Counted from the first letter of the stretch, positions 25,472-34,196 are shown. The stretch is DNA of 64,000 nucleotides from Bacillus thermozeamaize (GCA_002159075.1 LZRT01000067.1:23343-87342), one strand, 5' to 3'. Numbers and translations: made by a program. The notes: generated from the sequence alone by a model not told the origin.

Positions 25472-26572
25472 CTATCCCTTGACGGCAGGAGCAGTCCTGT
25501 CGATCACTTCTTTGGCCAGCTGATCAAAAATCTTGGCTTGCGGCGAACCTGCCGGATAGATACCGGGAGCCTCGTCCAAACCACTTCCTTCCGGAGCGCC
25601 GAGGGGAATCTGGGCCAACAGCTTGGTGCGCAACGTCTCCGCCAGCTTCTGTCCTCCACCCTGGCCAAAAATGAAGGCTCTGTTCCCGCAATGGCCGCAT
25701 TCGTACCAGGACATGTTTTCAACCACGCCGATGATTTCATGATTGGTCTGAATGGCCATGGCACCCGCCCGCGCAGCCACAAAAGCTGCCGTCAAATGGG
25801 GGGTCGTGACGATGATTTCCTTGCTTTGCGGGATCAGTTGGTGAACATCCAGCGCCACATCCCCTGTCCCCGGCGGCAGGTCGAGAAGCATGTAGTCCAG
25901 CTCGCCCCAGTGGATTTCGCTGAAAAAGTTCCGCAGCATCTTGCCCAACATGGGGCCTCGCCAGATGACCGGCCGGTTATCTTCGACGAAAAAGGCCATC
26001 GACATGACCTTGACACCCAGCTTTTGAACCGGCAGAATCAGGTTGTCAATGACGGTGGGCCGCTGGTCAATCCCCATCATATCCGGCACACTGAAGCCAT
26101 AGATGTCCGCATCGATGACCCCCACCCGAACACCCGCGCGCGCAAGTGCAACCGCCAGGTTCACCGTTACAGTGGACTTCCCTACCCCGCCTTTCCCGCT
26201 TGCAATGGCAATAAACCGGGTACCGCTATCCTTGGACAAGAGCGGGGAAACCGACGGCTGGGAAGTCGCCCCGGCCTGAGCCGCCCGTTCTTCCCGCAAG
26301 CGCTTGGCGAGAGCGGCCCGTTCCTCGTCGGTCATCGCGCCAATGCGCAACTGTACATTGCGGGCTCCCCGTTCCTTCAACGCTTTTGTCACTCTTTCCT
26401 CAATCACCGCTCTCAAGGGACAGCCCTGAATCGTCAGCACCAATTCCAGCTGGACATCGTTTTCCGGGCTGATTTGGATGTTTCGCACCATATCTAGTTC
26501 AACGACGCTTTTATGGAGCTCCGGGTCTTCCACATCCTTTAACACTTCGAGCACTTGCTCGCGAGTCAACAT
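25472..26572 (-). CDS. salA: Mrp/ApbC-family P-loop ATPase SalA
   Basis: A 366-residue protein with an N-terminal MIP18/DUF59-like domain (about 1-90; LEVLKDVEDPELHKSVVELDMV) and a Mrp/NBP35 ATPase. The deviant Walker A SGKGGVGKST is near residue 125, DADIYG near 155 and LLDLPPGTGD near 230. The pair of cysteines in YECGHCG corresponds to the CxxC used for Fe-S cluster binding in Mrp proteins. In B. subtilis SalA controls scoC expression and it may also act as Fe-S carrier. It lies between gerD and cwlD. Confidence 0.93.
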   Translation of the reverse strand: MLTREQVLEVLKDVEDPELHKSVVELDMVRNIQISPENDVQLELVLTIQGCPLRAVIEERVTKALKERGARNVQLRIGAMTDEERAALAKRLREERAAQAGATSQPSVSPLLSKDSGTRFIAIASGKGGVGKSTVTVNLAVALARAGVRVGVIDADIYGFSVPDMMGIDQRPTVIDNLILPVQKLGVKVMSMAFFVEDNRPVIWRGPMLGKMLRNFFSEIHWGELDYMLLDLPPGTGDVALDVHQLIPQSKEIIVTTPHLTAAFVAARAGAMAIQTNHEIIGVVENMSWYECGHCGNRAFIFGQGGGQKLAETLRTKLLAQIPLGAPEGSGLDEAPGIYPAGSPQAKIFDQLAKEVIDRTAPAVKG

Positions 26573-26620
26573 GGCCTAATCACCTCTTATTGTGAATCCA
26601 ACACCTCTTTCGTCTCCATG

Positions 26621-26629
26621 ATTATATCA
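26621..26629 (-). promoter_or_regulatory. Extended -10 promoter of salA
   Basis: TGATATAAT on the minus strand is an extended -10 with a perfect TATAAT, about 50 bases before the salA start. No clear -35. Confidence 0.5.
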
Positions 26630-26636
26630 TAATATG

Positions 26637-27383
26637 TCAGTCAGGGGGGGCGGTGTAATAACGGAGGATACCCCGATAAATGGAAGCGGCCACCTTTTTC
26701 TGATACTCCGGCTCGGCCAGAAGTTGTGCCTCTTTCGCATGGGAGAGAAACCCGATCTCCACCAGAACGGCCGGGATCCGGCTTTGATTCAACAAAAAGA
26801 TGTCGTCAAACTGCTTGGCCATCCGTTTTGTGTTGGCAAGCCCCGCGATCAACTCCTGTTGCACTGAAGACGCCAATTTGCGGCTTTCTTCCAGTTTGGA
26901 GCAGTAAAACGTCTGCGCGCCACTGTATCGCGGGTTGGGAAAACTGTTGAGGTGAATACTGATCAGGATGTCAGCCTGGCTCTCATTGACGATGCGCGCC
27001 CGCTTCATCAAATCTTCCGTCTTGCGCCGGGAATAGCCACGGGTTTTCGCCTTGGCCAGATCGGTATCCGTCTCACGCGTCATCCGCACCAGCGCGCCTG
27101 CTTGTTGCAGGTAGTCCCTGAGATATTGCGCCACCTGCAGGGCCACCGCTTTTTCCACCAGACCCGACGGGCTGACAGCCCCGCCGTCCGGTCCGCCGTG
27201 ACCGGGGTCAAGCACAACGACTTTCCCCGCAAGAGGCGACAAGGCATGGGCCGAGCCCGCCCCCACATGCAGGCCGATGGTTCCCATGTTCAGGCAACAT
27301 AGCATGGTCAAGCCCAAGATCACTTGGACAAGCCGCCTCCTGATTCTCATCCTGCTGAAGGTTGTGTTCATCCGTCTCACCAT
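26637..27383 (-). CDS. cwlD: N-acetylmuramoyl-L-alanine amidase CwlD
   Basis: A 248-residue exported Amidase_3 enzyme. A membrane/signal segment (about 18-38) precedes the zinc motifs DPGHGGPDGGA (His), LVEKAVAL (Glu) and SIHLNSF (His), and the catalytic Glu in LVEIGFLS. CwlD starts muramic-delta-lactam formation in the spore cortex. Its start overlaps the ybaK stop, so the two are translationally coupled. Confidence 0.94.
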   Translation of the reverse strand: MVRRMNTTFSRMRIRRRLVQVILGLTMLCCLNMGTIGLHVGAGSAHALSPLAGKVVVLDPGHGGPDGGAVSPSGLVEKAVALQVAQYLRDYLQQAGALVRMTRETDTDLAKAKTRGYSRRKTEDLMKRARIVNESQADILISIHLNSFPNPRYSGAQTFYCSKLEESRKLASSVQQELIAGLANTKRMAKQFDDIFLLNQSRIPAVLVEIGFLSHAKEAQLLAEPEYQKKVAASIYRGILRYYTAPPD

Positions 27384-27838
27384 TGTTTCCTTTTTTTGCG
27401 AAGCATCCCTTCCCGAAAACCTTTTTCAAACCATCGGCAGATACAATCATCCAGGACGATCTGAATGGAAAGGTATGTCCATTCGTCCAGAATATGGAAA
27501 AGATGATATTTTCCGCTGTACCGGCGTACCGATTCGTCCGCCAGCTTCAGGTAATGCTGCTTGAATACCGCCGCAGCCTGCTCCCGTTTTTCTCCCTTTT
27601 CCGCATCCTTATACCGGCGGCTGGCTTCAAGCCCCATGCAAAAGCCGTCCAGCAACGTCTCAAACAAGGCCTCCTCCACAAGATAACGTTCATACCAATT
27701 GGCCCTCGCCAGTACCCAGCTGACCATCTCTTGATAATAGGTCTGGTATTCTGCGGGATCCAGCCAATGAACGGCGCGCTCCCTGAACTGGTCCCAGTTT
27801 CTTTGCTGGTATGCTTGAAAGTCCACCACATTGTTCAT
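27377..27838 (-). CDS. ybaK: YbaK family protein (DUF2521)
   Basis: A soluble protein of about 153 residues rich in aromatic residues (YERYLVEEALFETLLDGFCMG, HILDEWTYLSIQIVLDDCICRWFEKGF). It resembles B. subtilis YbaK, which also precedes cwlD; function unknown. The start is ATG 27838 or the GTG three codons earlier. The genes expected upstream (ybaJ, rpsI) are displaced by the island starting at 27938. Confidence 0.8.
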   Translation of the reverse strand: MNNVVDFQAYQQRNWDQFRERAVHWLDPAEYQTYYQEMVSWVLARANWYERYLVEEALFETLLDGFCMGLEASRRYKDAEKGEKREQAAAVFKQHYLKLADESVRRYSGKYHLFHILDEWTYLSIQIVLDDCICRWFEKGFREGMLRKKRKQW

Positions 27839-27940
27839 CCGATTCACCCTGCTCTTTCATGTTGGACCCCAATCTTGGACGCCAAGCTCCTCATTTACAG
27901 GATTCCCAAATCGGACAGGAACATCCTCAAAATGGGAAAG

Positions 27941-27969
27941 AAAAAGACCCATGCCGGCAAGCATGGATC
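27941..27969 (-). terminator. Terminator of the SDR/acyl-CoA synthetase operon
   Basis: On the minus strand GATCCATGC and GCATGGGTC pair over a six-base loop, followed by TTTTTCTTT. It closes the left end of the island. Confidence 0.85.
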
Positions 27970-28031
27970 TTGATCAGGTCATTTGACTTTTTATGCCTGT
28001 CTACTTGACAAGGAACATTTGGCCAAATTTT

Positions 28032-29633
28032 CTACGCTTGGCGTTGAGATTCACGCAGCAAATTTTTCAAAACTTTGCCCCCGGGATTTCGAGGAAGCTC
28101 GCTGCAAAATTCCACCACCGCAGGCACTTTGTAATCAGCCAGGTTTTCCCTGACGAATTGTTTTATCTCTTCCGCCGTCACCGTCGTTTCTTGTTTGGGT
28201 ACGATCACTGCTTTCACCACTTCGCCGAAAACCGGATCCGGAATCCCGACGACCGCCGCCTCCAGCACCTTCGGATGTTGATACAGCACATTTTCCACTT
28301 CGACGGAAAAAACCTTTTCCCCGCCTCGGTTAATCATGTCTTTGAGGCGATCCATAATGTAGACAAAACCTTCTTCATCCATCATCGCCAGGTCTCCAGA
28401 ACACCAGTACTCTCCATGAAACGATTTACGATTGGCCTCTTCGTTTTCCCAGTAGCCGGATACGACATTAGGACCCTTGATCCAAAGCTCTCCCACTTCT
28501 CCTGGTTTGCATGTTTCTCCCCTTTCATTCACAATTTTTATCTCAACAACCGGAATGGGGTAACCAACGGATGCAGGCTTTTTTTCCTGGCAGCCTATCG
28601 GCATCACGGTTGTCGGTGATGTCGTTTCTGTTGCCCCATATGCGTTGTGCAGCTGCACACCCGGGAATTCCCTTCGCAGTTGTTCAATGGTATGGGTGGA
28701 CATGGGGGCACCGCCATAAGCCAAGATCCGCAGGGAAGGATAGCTGTACTCCCGGAAAGAAGGATGGGACATCATCATCACATAAATGGTCGGAACGTTA
28801 AAAGTAAATGTAATCTTTTCCTCTGACAACAAACGAATAAACCGTTCCGCCTTAAACCTTCTCATCAACACATTGGTTCCGCCCACATACACCATATGTA
28901 GAAGCTGTCCGATCAAGCCGGTCACATGAAAAAGAGGAACCGCGTTTAACGAACGATCCGCTTCCGTCGTTCTGAAAATCCGGTGATAACACATGACCGA
29001 ATGGATCGCACCCAGATGGCTACCGACAGCGCCTTTCGGCAATCCGGTAGTGCCGGATGTATACATGATGTACAACGGATCCTCTTCACGAACCATCGTC
29101 TCCGGCGGTGAAACAGCGGGAGATTCCAGCGGTTCATAAGGCAAAAAGCCTTCTCTTTCGCCGCCAAGGATAAATCTCGCCCTTAACGAGGGTACGGATG
29201 TATGCGCATTCTGTACAAGATAGGCGAACTCATCGTCGGTAAAGAGAATAGAAGAACCCGACTGGTTGAGCATAAACGTAATTTCCTTGCTGTTGAGCCG
29301 TGTGTTTAGAGGAACCGCGATCGCCCCGATCCGGGCACAAGCAAAAAACAAGAGGGCGAATTCCACGCCGTTCCCCAATAACAGCGCCACTCTTTCCCCT
29401 TTCCGCACCTGATAACGGTGGTACAAATGGCCGGCGATATTTTCTACCAGTTCCCTCATTTGCCGATATGTCAAACGCCGCTCCCCCATCACCAGGGCCT
29501 CGCGGTCAGGAAAACGAACAGCAGAGCTTTCCAGCATCTCCATCACATTGGCAGGCCGCTCAGAAAAAACGAATACTTCCCGTCCAAAATGAGATTCCCG
29601 GACGATCCCACTTTTTTCATTTTCCGTCCACAT
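28032..29633 (-). CDS. Acyl-CoA synthetase (AMP-forming)
   Basis: A 533-residue ANL-superfamily ligase that activates a carboxylic acid to its CoA thioester with ATP. Motifs: P-loop YTSGTTGLPKGAV near residue 175, YGATETTSPTT near 325, the hinge MDRLKDMINRGGEKV near 420 and the catalytic lysine in NPGGKVLKNLL near the end. The ATG at 29633 follows AAAGGAGG. It lies 14 bases after the SDR gene in one operon driven by a sigma-54 promoter. Its position suggests it activates the substrate of the dehydratase at 32523; 4-hydroxybutyrate is a candidate but the specificity pocket cannot be read. Confidence 0.9.
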   Translation of the reverse strand: MWTENEKSGIVRESHFGREVFVFSERPANVMEMLESSAVRFPDREALVMGERRLTYRQMRELVENIAGHLYHRYQVRKGERVALLLGNGVEFALLFFACARIGAIAVPLNTRLNSKEITFMLNQSGSSILFTDDEFAYLVQNAHTSVPSLRARFILGGEREGFLPYEPLESPAVSPPETMVREEDPLYIMYTSGTTGLPKGAVGSHLGAIHSVMCYHRIFRTTEADRSLNAVPLFHVTGLIGQLLHMVYVGGTNVLMRRFKAERFIRLLSEEKITFTFNVPTIYVMMMSHPSFREYSYPSLRILAYGGAPMSTHTIEQLRREFPGVQLHNAYGATETTSPTTVMPIGCQEKKPASVGYPIPVVEIKIVNERGETCKPGEVGELWIKGPNVVSGYWENEEANRKSFHGEYWCSGDLAMMDEEGFVYIMDRLKDMINRGGEKVFSVEVENVLYQHPKVLEAAVVGIPDPVFGEVVKAVIVPKQETTVTAEEIKQFVRENLADYKVPAVVEFCSELPRNPGGKVLKNLLRESQRQA

Positions 29634-29647
29634 TGGTTTTCCTCCTT

Positions 29648-30412
29648 TCACCTGACAAGCCATCCGCCATCGACATAGAGCACTTGGCCAGTAATGTAAG
29701 ACGAAGCGTCCGAGGCGAGAAAAACGACTGGACCTGCCAGATCTTCCAGTTCGCCGATTCTTCCTAATAGAGTACTATTGACAATGTTTTGATAACGATC
29801 GGGTTCCGACAACCATTCTGCGGTCATCGGCGTTTTAATGTAGGCAGGCCCAATGGCGTTTACTGTAATCTGATAAGGCGCCAATTCACAGGCCCAGACT
29901 TTCGTCAACTGATTAATTCCGCCTTTAGAAGCGGCATAGCTTGTCTGGTGAGACAACCCAATCGATCCTAAAATGGATGAAATATTGATGATTCGTCCCC
30001 CTTTTTGCTTGATCATTTGTCGGGCGACAGCTTGGCCGACAAGAAAGATTCCTTTTAAATTGGTGTTCAAAACCCGATCCCAATCTTCCTCTTCTATTTC
30101 GATTAACGGCTTGCGAATATTCATCCCCGCATTGTTTACCAGAATATCGATGCGGCCGAACGCATCTACCACTTTTTGCACCATATCGTTCACTTGTTGC
30201 TTGTCAGTGACATCCGTTGCAAAGAATTCCACTTTGTTCGTTTTCTCTTGCAGTTTGCGAACCGCCGTTTCCCCATCTTGCCTGTTACGCCCAACAATGG
30301 CCACGTCCGCACCATAATGAGCCAAGGCCATCGCCATGCCAAATCCGATCCCTTTTGTGCCTCCGGTAATTAAGGCCACTTTCCCCGTAAGGTCAAAAGT
30401 CGGTATCTTCAT
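29648..30412 (-). CDS. Short-chain dehydrogenase/reductase
   Basis: A 254-residue classical SDR. TGGTKGIG cofactor motif near residue 14, NNAG near 90, catalytic Ser in INISSILG and YAASK near 156, and the C-terminal DGGW. The pattern is that of FabG or gluconate-5-dehydrogenase-like enzymes; R at the end of the second strand (IVGRNR) suggests NADP(H). The ATG at 30412 follows AGGGGG. First gene of the operon with the acyl-CoA synthetase; in the pathway it could oxidise or reduce a hydroxy/oxo intermediate. Confidence 0.9.
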   Translation of the reverse strand: MKIPTFDLTGKVALITGGTKGIGFGMAMALAHYGADVAIVGRNRQDGETAVRKLQEKTNKVEFFATDVTDKQQVNDMVQKVVDAFGRIDILVNNAGMNIRKPLIEIEEEDWDRVLNTNLKGIFLVGQAVARQMIKQKGGRIINISSILGSIGLSHQTSYAASKGGINQLTKVWACELAPYQITVNAIGPAYIKTPMTAEWLSEPDRYQNIVNSTLLGRIGELEDLAGPVVFLASDASSYITGQVLYVDGGWLVR

Positions 30413-30486
30413 CGTTATTGCCCCCTTACTGTTTTGCTTGACGGGATTGGATTGTACCAGAAATCGTGAGCTCATATTATCTTTCA

Positions 30487-30500
30487 GCAATTTTTATGCC
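30487..30500 (-). promoter_or_regulatory. Sigma-54 promoter of the SDR/acyl-CoA synthetase operon
   Basis: On the minus strand TTGGCATAAAAATTGCTG: GG (-24, 30499-30500) and GC (-12, 30487-30488) with exactly ten bases between them, fitting TGGCAC-N5-TTGCW. The predicted transcription start is about 60 bases before the SDR start codon. Confidence 0.85.
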
Positions 30501-30541
30501 AACGCTGGCCAAACGATCAGCTGTTACTCTTGGCATCAGGA

Positions 30542-32266
30542 TCAATGGGGATATGGAATATGTAAGCGCTTAATTTTGCGAACGAGAGTGGACTGATCAA
30601 CTCCCAAAACTTCCGCCGTTTTTCGCGTCGTTTTGTACTTTTTTAGCGCACGGGCAATGATTCCTCGTTCAACGTCTTGCAAAATCTCTTTCAAGGGGCG
30701 AGGGGACTCCGGCGTTATAAACGAGTCTGTCACCATTTCAGACGGGAAATCGTCCGGGGTAATCGTTTCCTCTTCCGTCGTCACAACCAGTCTTTCAATC
30801 AAATTTTCCAACTCACGGATGTTTCCCGGCCAATGGTAACTTTGGAAAACTTTGAGAAGCTCAGGAGACATTTTTTTCTTCATCCCATATTTTTGATTGA
30901 TTTTATTCAGAAAAAAGTAGGTTAAAGGGATAATGTCCTCTGTTCTCTCACGCAAAGGCGGAATTTTGATCGGGACAATGTTCAAACGATAATATAAATC
31001 TTGGCGAAACGTTCCATCTTCCACCATTTTTTCAAGGTTTTTGTTGGTAGCCGAGATGATCCGCACATCCACGTGGATCGTTTTTGTCCCGCCTACGCGG
31101 GTGATTTCAAGATTTTGAACCGCTCTCAACAACTTCACCTGCAGGTCGAGCGGCAAATCTCCAACTTCATCCAAAAATAACGTTCCCCGGTCAGCCAATT
31201 CAAATAATCCGGGTTTGCCGCGTCGATTGGCTCCGGTAAAAGCCCCCGCTTCATAACCGAATAATTCGGATTCCAAAAGGTTGTGCGGAATCGCTCCGCA
31301 GTTTACTTTGATAAATGGGTGCTTTTTTCGCTTTCCCGACTCATGGATCAACTGTGCAATCACCTCTTTTCCCACACCGGACTCCCCAAGAATCAAAACG
31401 GAAGAATCGACTTGTCCAAGACGACGGGCCAAATAGATGATTTGTTTCATTTCTTTACTATAGGCCACGATTTCTCCTGCTTCGTTTTCTTTTTCTTTTT
31501 GGCGCAGACGTGTCAATTCGGAAAAATATTTTTCTGAAAGGGCTTTTGTTTTTTCCAGATCCTGTTTCAACTTGTTTAATTCCGAAATGTCACGGATGTT
31601 CGTAACAACATTGATCAATCGCCCCTCCTCATCAAATACCGGATTGCCTGTGACCAACACTTCTTTTCCCCTCACATTTTGTACAATGGTGACCGGCTTT
31701 TTAGTGGCAATCACCTTCAGTGATACTGATTCAGAGACGATACCTTCATCGACAACCTGTTTCATATTTTTCCCCAACAACTCTTCCGGTTTGACCCCAG
31801 TAATCCGTTCATAAGCCTTGTTGACTTTGATTCCGTTGCCTTGAGCATCAGTGATATAGATCCCGTCATAACTCGAATTGATAATCGACTCCAATTGATG
31901 ATTTAACTTTTGGGCGTAATCAAGCGAAGCTTGCAGCTCTTCTTGTTCCGAGATGTCGTGAAAGACCGATAATCCACCAATGATTTCTCCGTTATGGTAC
32001 ACCGGCCGTCTATAAACAATGTACGTCGATCCCTTCAATTTTACTTTCTGGCCAAAATGATATTCTCCGTTACGAATACAATCCATCAACTTGCTCTCAG
32101 GAAAAACATCATTGATGAATCTGCCTGAAATTTCTTTCCTCTTCAGACCTGTAATCTCCATTACTTTCCGATTGTATAACAGGATCTTGCCCTCTTTATC
32201 CACAAACACCACAGCGGAGTTTATCGTTTCAAGAAGTTCAACCAAGAAATCTTTCAGGTAATGCAT
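30542..32266 (-). CDS. Sigma-54-dependent transcriptional activator (PAS-PAS-AAA+-Fis)
   Basis: A 574-residue enhancer-binding activator. Two PAS domains (about 5-112 and 122-232) likely sense a small molecule or redox state; a helical linker follows. The AAA+ domain (about 270-505) has Walker A GESGVGKE at 294-301, the sigma-54 contact loop GAFTGA at 341-346, Walker B GTLFLDEVGDL and the arginine-finger area. The C-terminus is a Fis-type helix-turn-helix (KTAEVLGVDQSTLVRKIKRL). There is no receiver domain. The ATG at 32266 follows GGGAGGGG. It is the probable activator of the three sigma-54 promoters around it. Confidence 0.94.
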   Translation of the reverse strand: MHYLKDFLVELLETINSAVVFVDKEGKILLYNRKVMEITGLKRKEISGRFINDVFPESKLMDCIRNGEYHFGQKVKLKGSTYIVYRRPVYHNGEIIGGLSVFHDISEQEELQASLDYAQKLNHQLESIINSSYDGIYITDAQGNGIKVNKAYERITGVKPEELLGKNMKQVVDEGIVSESVSLKVIATKKPVTIVQNVRGKEVLVTGNPVFDEEGRLINVVTNIRDISELNKLKQDLEKTKALSEKYFSELTRLRQKEKENEAGEIVAYSKEMKQIIYLARRLGQVDSSVLILGESGVGKEVIAQLIHESGKRKKHPFIKVNCGAIPHNLLESELFGYEAGAFTGANRRGKPGLFELADRGTLFLDEVGDLPLDLQVKLLRAVQNLEITRVGGTKTIHVDVRIISATNKNLEKMVEDGTFRQDLYYRLNIVPIKIPPLRERTEDIIPLTYFFLNKINQKYGMKKKMSPELLKVFQSYHWPGNIRELENLIERLVVTTEEETITPDDFPSEMVTDSFITPESPRPLKEILQDVERGIIARALKKYKTTRKTAEVLGVDQSTLVRKIKRLHIPYPH

Positions 32267-32296
32267 CAGATCCCCTCCCACCCATCGTCTCCCATA

Positions 32297-32406
32297 TGAT
32301 GAAAAAATACATCATTCTATATGATTAAAAAATACACCATTCTATTAGTTCGCTCAACTTTATATAAACGACCAAAATCTTTTTTTGATGAAAAAATGCA
32401 TCATTT
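32297..32406. repeat. Three TGATG-N9-CATCA dyads upstream of the activator gene
   Basis: Near-identical 21-base copies begin at 32297, 32322 and 32386: TGATGAAAAAATACATCA, TGATTAAAAAATACACCA and TGATGAAAAAATGCATCA followed by TT. Each is a dyad with half-sites TGATG/CATCA over an A-tract. The first two are 25 bases apart. They lie 30-140 bases before the activator start and overlap a weak sigma-A candidate (minus strand TTGAGC, 17 bases, TATTTT). They look like operators for auto-control. Confidence 0.6.
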
Positions 32407-32442
32407 TTACGGGACTTGCATAAATTCATCAATTTGATCACA

Positions 32443-32479
32443 AAAAAACTCTGGCTCGCTTGCGAATCCAGAGTTTTTT
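32443..32479. terminator. Bidirectional terminator after the dehydratase gene
   Basis: AAAAAACTCTGG (32443-32454) pairs perfectly with CCAGAGTTTTTT (32468-32479). It separates the dehydratase gene from the activator gene, so the latter needs its own promoter. Confidence 0.9.
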
Positions 32480-32522
32480 GCCCATGCAGGAAATCCCAAT
32501 GGGTTTCGCGATTCTATGTTTC

Positions 32523-33998
32523 TTACACATTCGACCCTATATGATTCTCACTCTTTTTTTCATTCGGCTCTGAAGAGATAATGGCCTCCGCCAGCCGACG
32601 CTTTTCTTGCCAATCTATCGATCGCTGAATCACGACACGCTGAGCTTGCGGTGAGCCTGCGCCATGCATGCACTCGATAATCGGGGTTGCGCCAGTCATG
32701 TTTTCGATCAGGCGGCCCAGCTTGATGCGCTCGATCGGATCAACATTCTCACCGGTCTTGTAGTACTTGTGAATAAATGGCGCGATGCGAGGATTTTCCA
32801 ATTCCTGCTCCGAGGGAAGCGTAGCCACAAATCCGCCCGCGATGTCCTGAGCAATCCTCGTTACTTCAGGGTAATACCGGGCCGTATTAAACTTCGACGT
32901 ATTCGCCAATACCGGGTCCACGTAAGCGACACCGCATGACAACATGGAACAATGGTACGAACAAGCAAGGGCGCCGCTGTACATCGTCTCCACGAGGTGA
33001 GCCATTTCCGCCAGTTTATCCCTCACATGACCGGCTTTGGACAAACCATGCATGTCAGCGATCTTTGCTGTCGCCCCGATCAAGACGTCGAGATTGCCTG
33101 ACTTGCACGCGCCATAGTTCTGGCGATGGTACGAGGCGAAACGGTCGACAAGGATCCCCGTAAATTCCGTCTCGCCACACATGAACACGCGCTCCCATGG
33201 AACAAATACATCATCAAATATTATCAACGCTTCTCCGCCGACCACCCCGTATTTGGGGTTCCCCTGATCAATCTTTCCTTCCCACTTCCGGCTGTCATTC
33301 ACTTGACGACCGAACACATAGATGACACCTTTTTCGTCAGCGGGGACGGCAAAAGATACCGCATAATCTTTATCCTCTTCCTTCATTGCTGTACCCGGCA
33401 TCACCAAGATCTGATGGGAGTTGATCGCACCCGTTTGATGCATTTTTGCCCCGCGAACAATGATGCCGTCTTCCCTCTTCTCGACAACTCTCACATAGAG
33501 ATCGGGATCATGCTGTTGAGAGGGACTCTTGGAACGATCTCCTTTCGGATCGGTCATCGCGCCGTCTGTCATGTAATCGTTGTCCTGCGTTTCAATCAGG
33601 AACTTTTTAAACCGTTCATGGTAATTTGTACCCAGCTTTTGATCCATCTCCCACGTGACCGTATAAAGGGTTATCAAACCGTCCATGCCCACGCAGCGTT
33701 GGAAACAGGTGCCGGTGATTTGACCCGCCACGCGTAACATCATCACTTTTTTCACAAGATCCTCTTGGTTTTGCGGAATATGGGTCCAGCGGTTGATCTT
33801 GCGACCGGTTAAATGGGACACTGCGGTAGCAAGATGTTCATAAGCAGGATCACAAGCAAGCTGGTAGGTGACGGCTGCCGAATTAATATGCGGACGCATC
33901 GCCGGATGATCGACGACATTTTCCACCCGTTGCCCCATAAAGTAGACTTCTTTTTTTTGTTCCCGCAAGCTGTTGATATATTGCTCAGGTGTCATCAT
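32523..33998 (-). CDS. abfD: 4-hydroxybutyryl-CoA dehydratase-like [4Fe-4S]/FAD enzyme
   Basis: A 491-residue protein of the HpaB/AbfD superfamily. From memory of the Clostridium aminobutyricum enzyme, similarity runs end to end: EQYI(E/N)SLR start, DHP-(M)RP-IN, GAMTDPKGDR, VEKREDGI(I/V)VRGAK, YHRQ(N/S)YG and MHGAGSPQAQR. The four cluster ligands of AbfD (C99, C103, H292, C299) are all present here as C98, C102, H291 and C298. Flavin hydroxylases of the HpaB type lack these cysteines, so a dehydratase/isomerase reaction (4-hydroxybutyryl-CoA to crotonyl-CoA) is favoured. The ATG at 33998 follows AAAGGAG. It has its own sigma-54 promoter and terminator. The exact substrate remains unproven. 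Confidence 0.85.
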   Translation of the reverse strand: MMTPEQYINSLREQKKEVYFMGQRVENVVDHPAMRPHINSAAVTYQLACDPAYEHLATAVSHLTGRKINRWTHIPQNQEDLVKKVMMLRVAGQITGTCFQRCVGMDGLITLYTVTWEMDQKLGTNYHERFKKFLIETQDNDYMTDGAMTDPKGDRSKSPSQQHDPDLYVRVVEKREDGIIVRGAKMHQTGAINSHQILVMPGTAMKEEDKDYAVSFAVPADEKGVIYVFGRQVNDSRKWEGKIDQGNPKYGVVGGEALIIFDDVFVPWERVFMCGETEFTGILVDRFASYHRQNYGACKSGNLDVLIGATAKIADMHGLSKAGHVRDKLAEMAHLVETMYSGALACSYHCSMLSCGVAYVDPVLANTSKFNTARYYPEVTRIAQDIAGGFVATLPSEQELENPRIAPFIHKYYKTGENVDPIERIKLGRLIENMTGATPIIECMHGAGSPQAQRVVIQRSIDWQEKRRLAEAIISSEPNEKKSENHIGSNV

Positions 33999-34060
33999 GC
34001 GGATCAACTCCTTTCGCTTCTGACGAAGAATGTCACCTTTCCTGTCACATCAACCATTAA

Positions 34061-34074
34061 GCAAAATTGATGCC
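34061..34074 (-). promoter_or_regulatory. Sigma-54 promoter of the dehydratase gene
   Basis: On the minus strand TTGGCATCAATTTTGCTT: GG at 34073-34074 and GC at 34061-34062 with ten bases between. The transcription start should lie about 50 bases before the dehydratase start. Confidence 0.85.
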
Positions 34075-34110
34075 AAAAAAAAATAGCAAAACGTTTTCTG
34101 TAAAAAAGTT

Positions 34111-34124
34111 GGCATGATTTTTGC
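34111..34124 (+). promoter_or_regulatory. Sigma-54 promoter of the ABC importer operon
   Basis: TTGGCATGATTTTTGCAC: GG at 34111-34112 and GC at 34123-34124 with ten bases between. It is back-to-back with the dehydratase promoter; a palindrome AAAACGTTTT (34089-34098) lies between them. Confidence 0.85.
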
Positions 34125-34172
34125 ACGACCATTTAATAAACACATCACATCACACGGCAAGGAGGCGAAAAC

Positions 34173-34196
34173 ATGAAGCGTCATGACTCCGATTGA
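34173..34196 (+). CDS. Possible seven-residue leader peptide
   Basis: AAGGAGG at 34159-34165 is followed seven bases later by ATG and the frame MKRHDSD with a TGA stop. It lies in the roughly 170-base leader of the importer operon. The ribosome-binding site is stronger than that of the binding-protein gene. It may be a regulatory leader or the scar of a lost gene. Confidence 0.4.
   Translation: MKRHDSD

Noticed and set aside
25463..26497. 344-codon plus-strand frame
   Set aside because: Antisense shadow of salA.
32297..32406. Possible mini CRISPR array
   Set aside because: Only three copies, unequal spacing (25 and 64 bases) and dyad-shaped repeats; no cas genes in the window.
32523..33998. 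Annotation as 4-hydroxyphenylacetate 3-monooxygenase
   Set aside because: The four AbfD cluster ligands and the end-to-end AbfD motifs fit a hydroxyacyl-CoA dehydratase better.
34089..34098. AAAACGTTTT as a CcpA cre site
   Set aside because: It lacks the cre consensus (TGNNANCGNTNNCA) outside the core.
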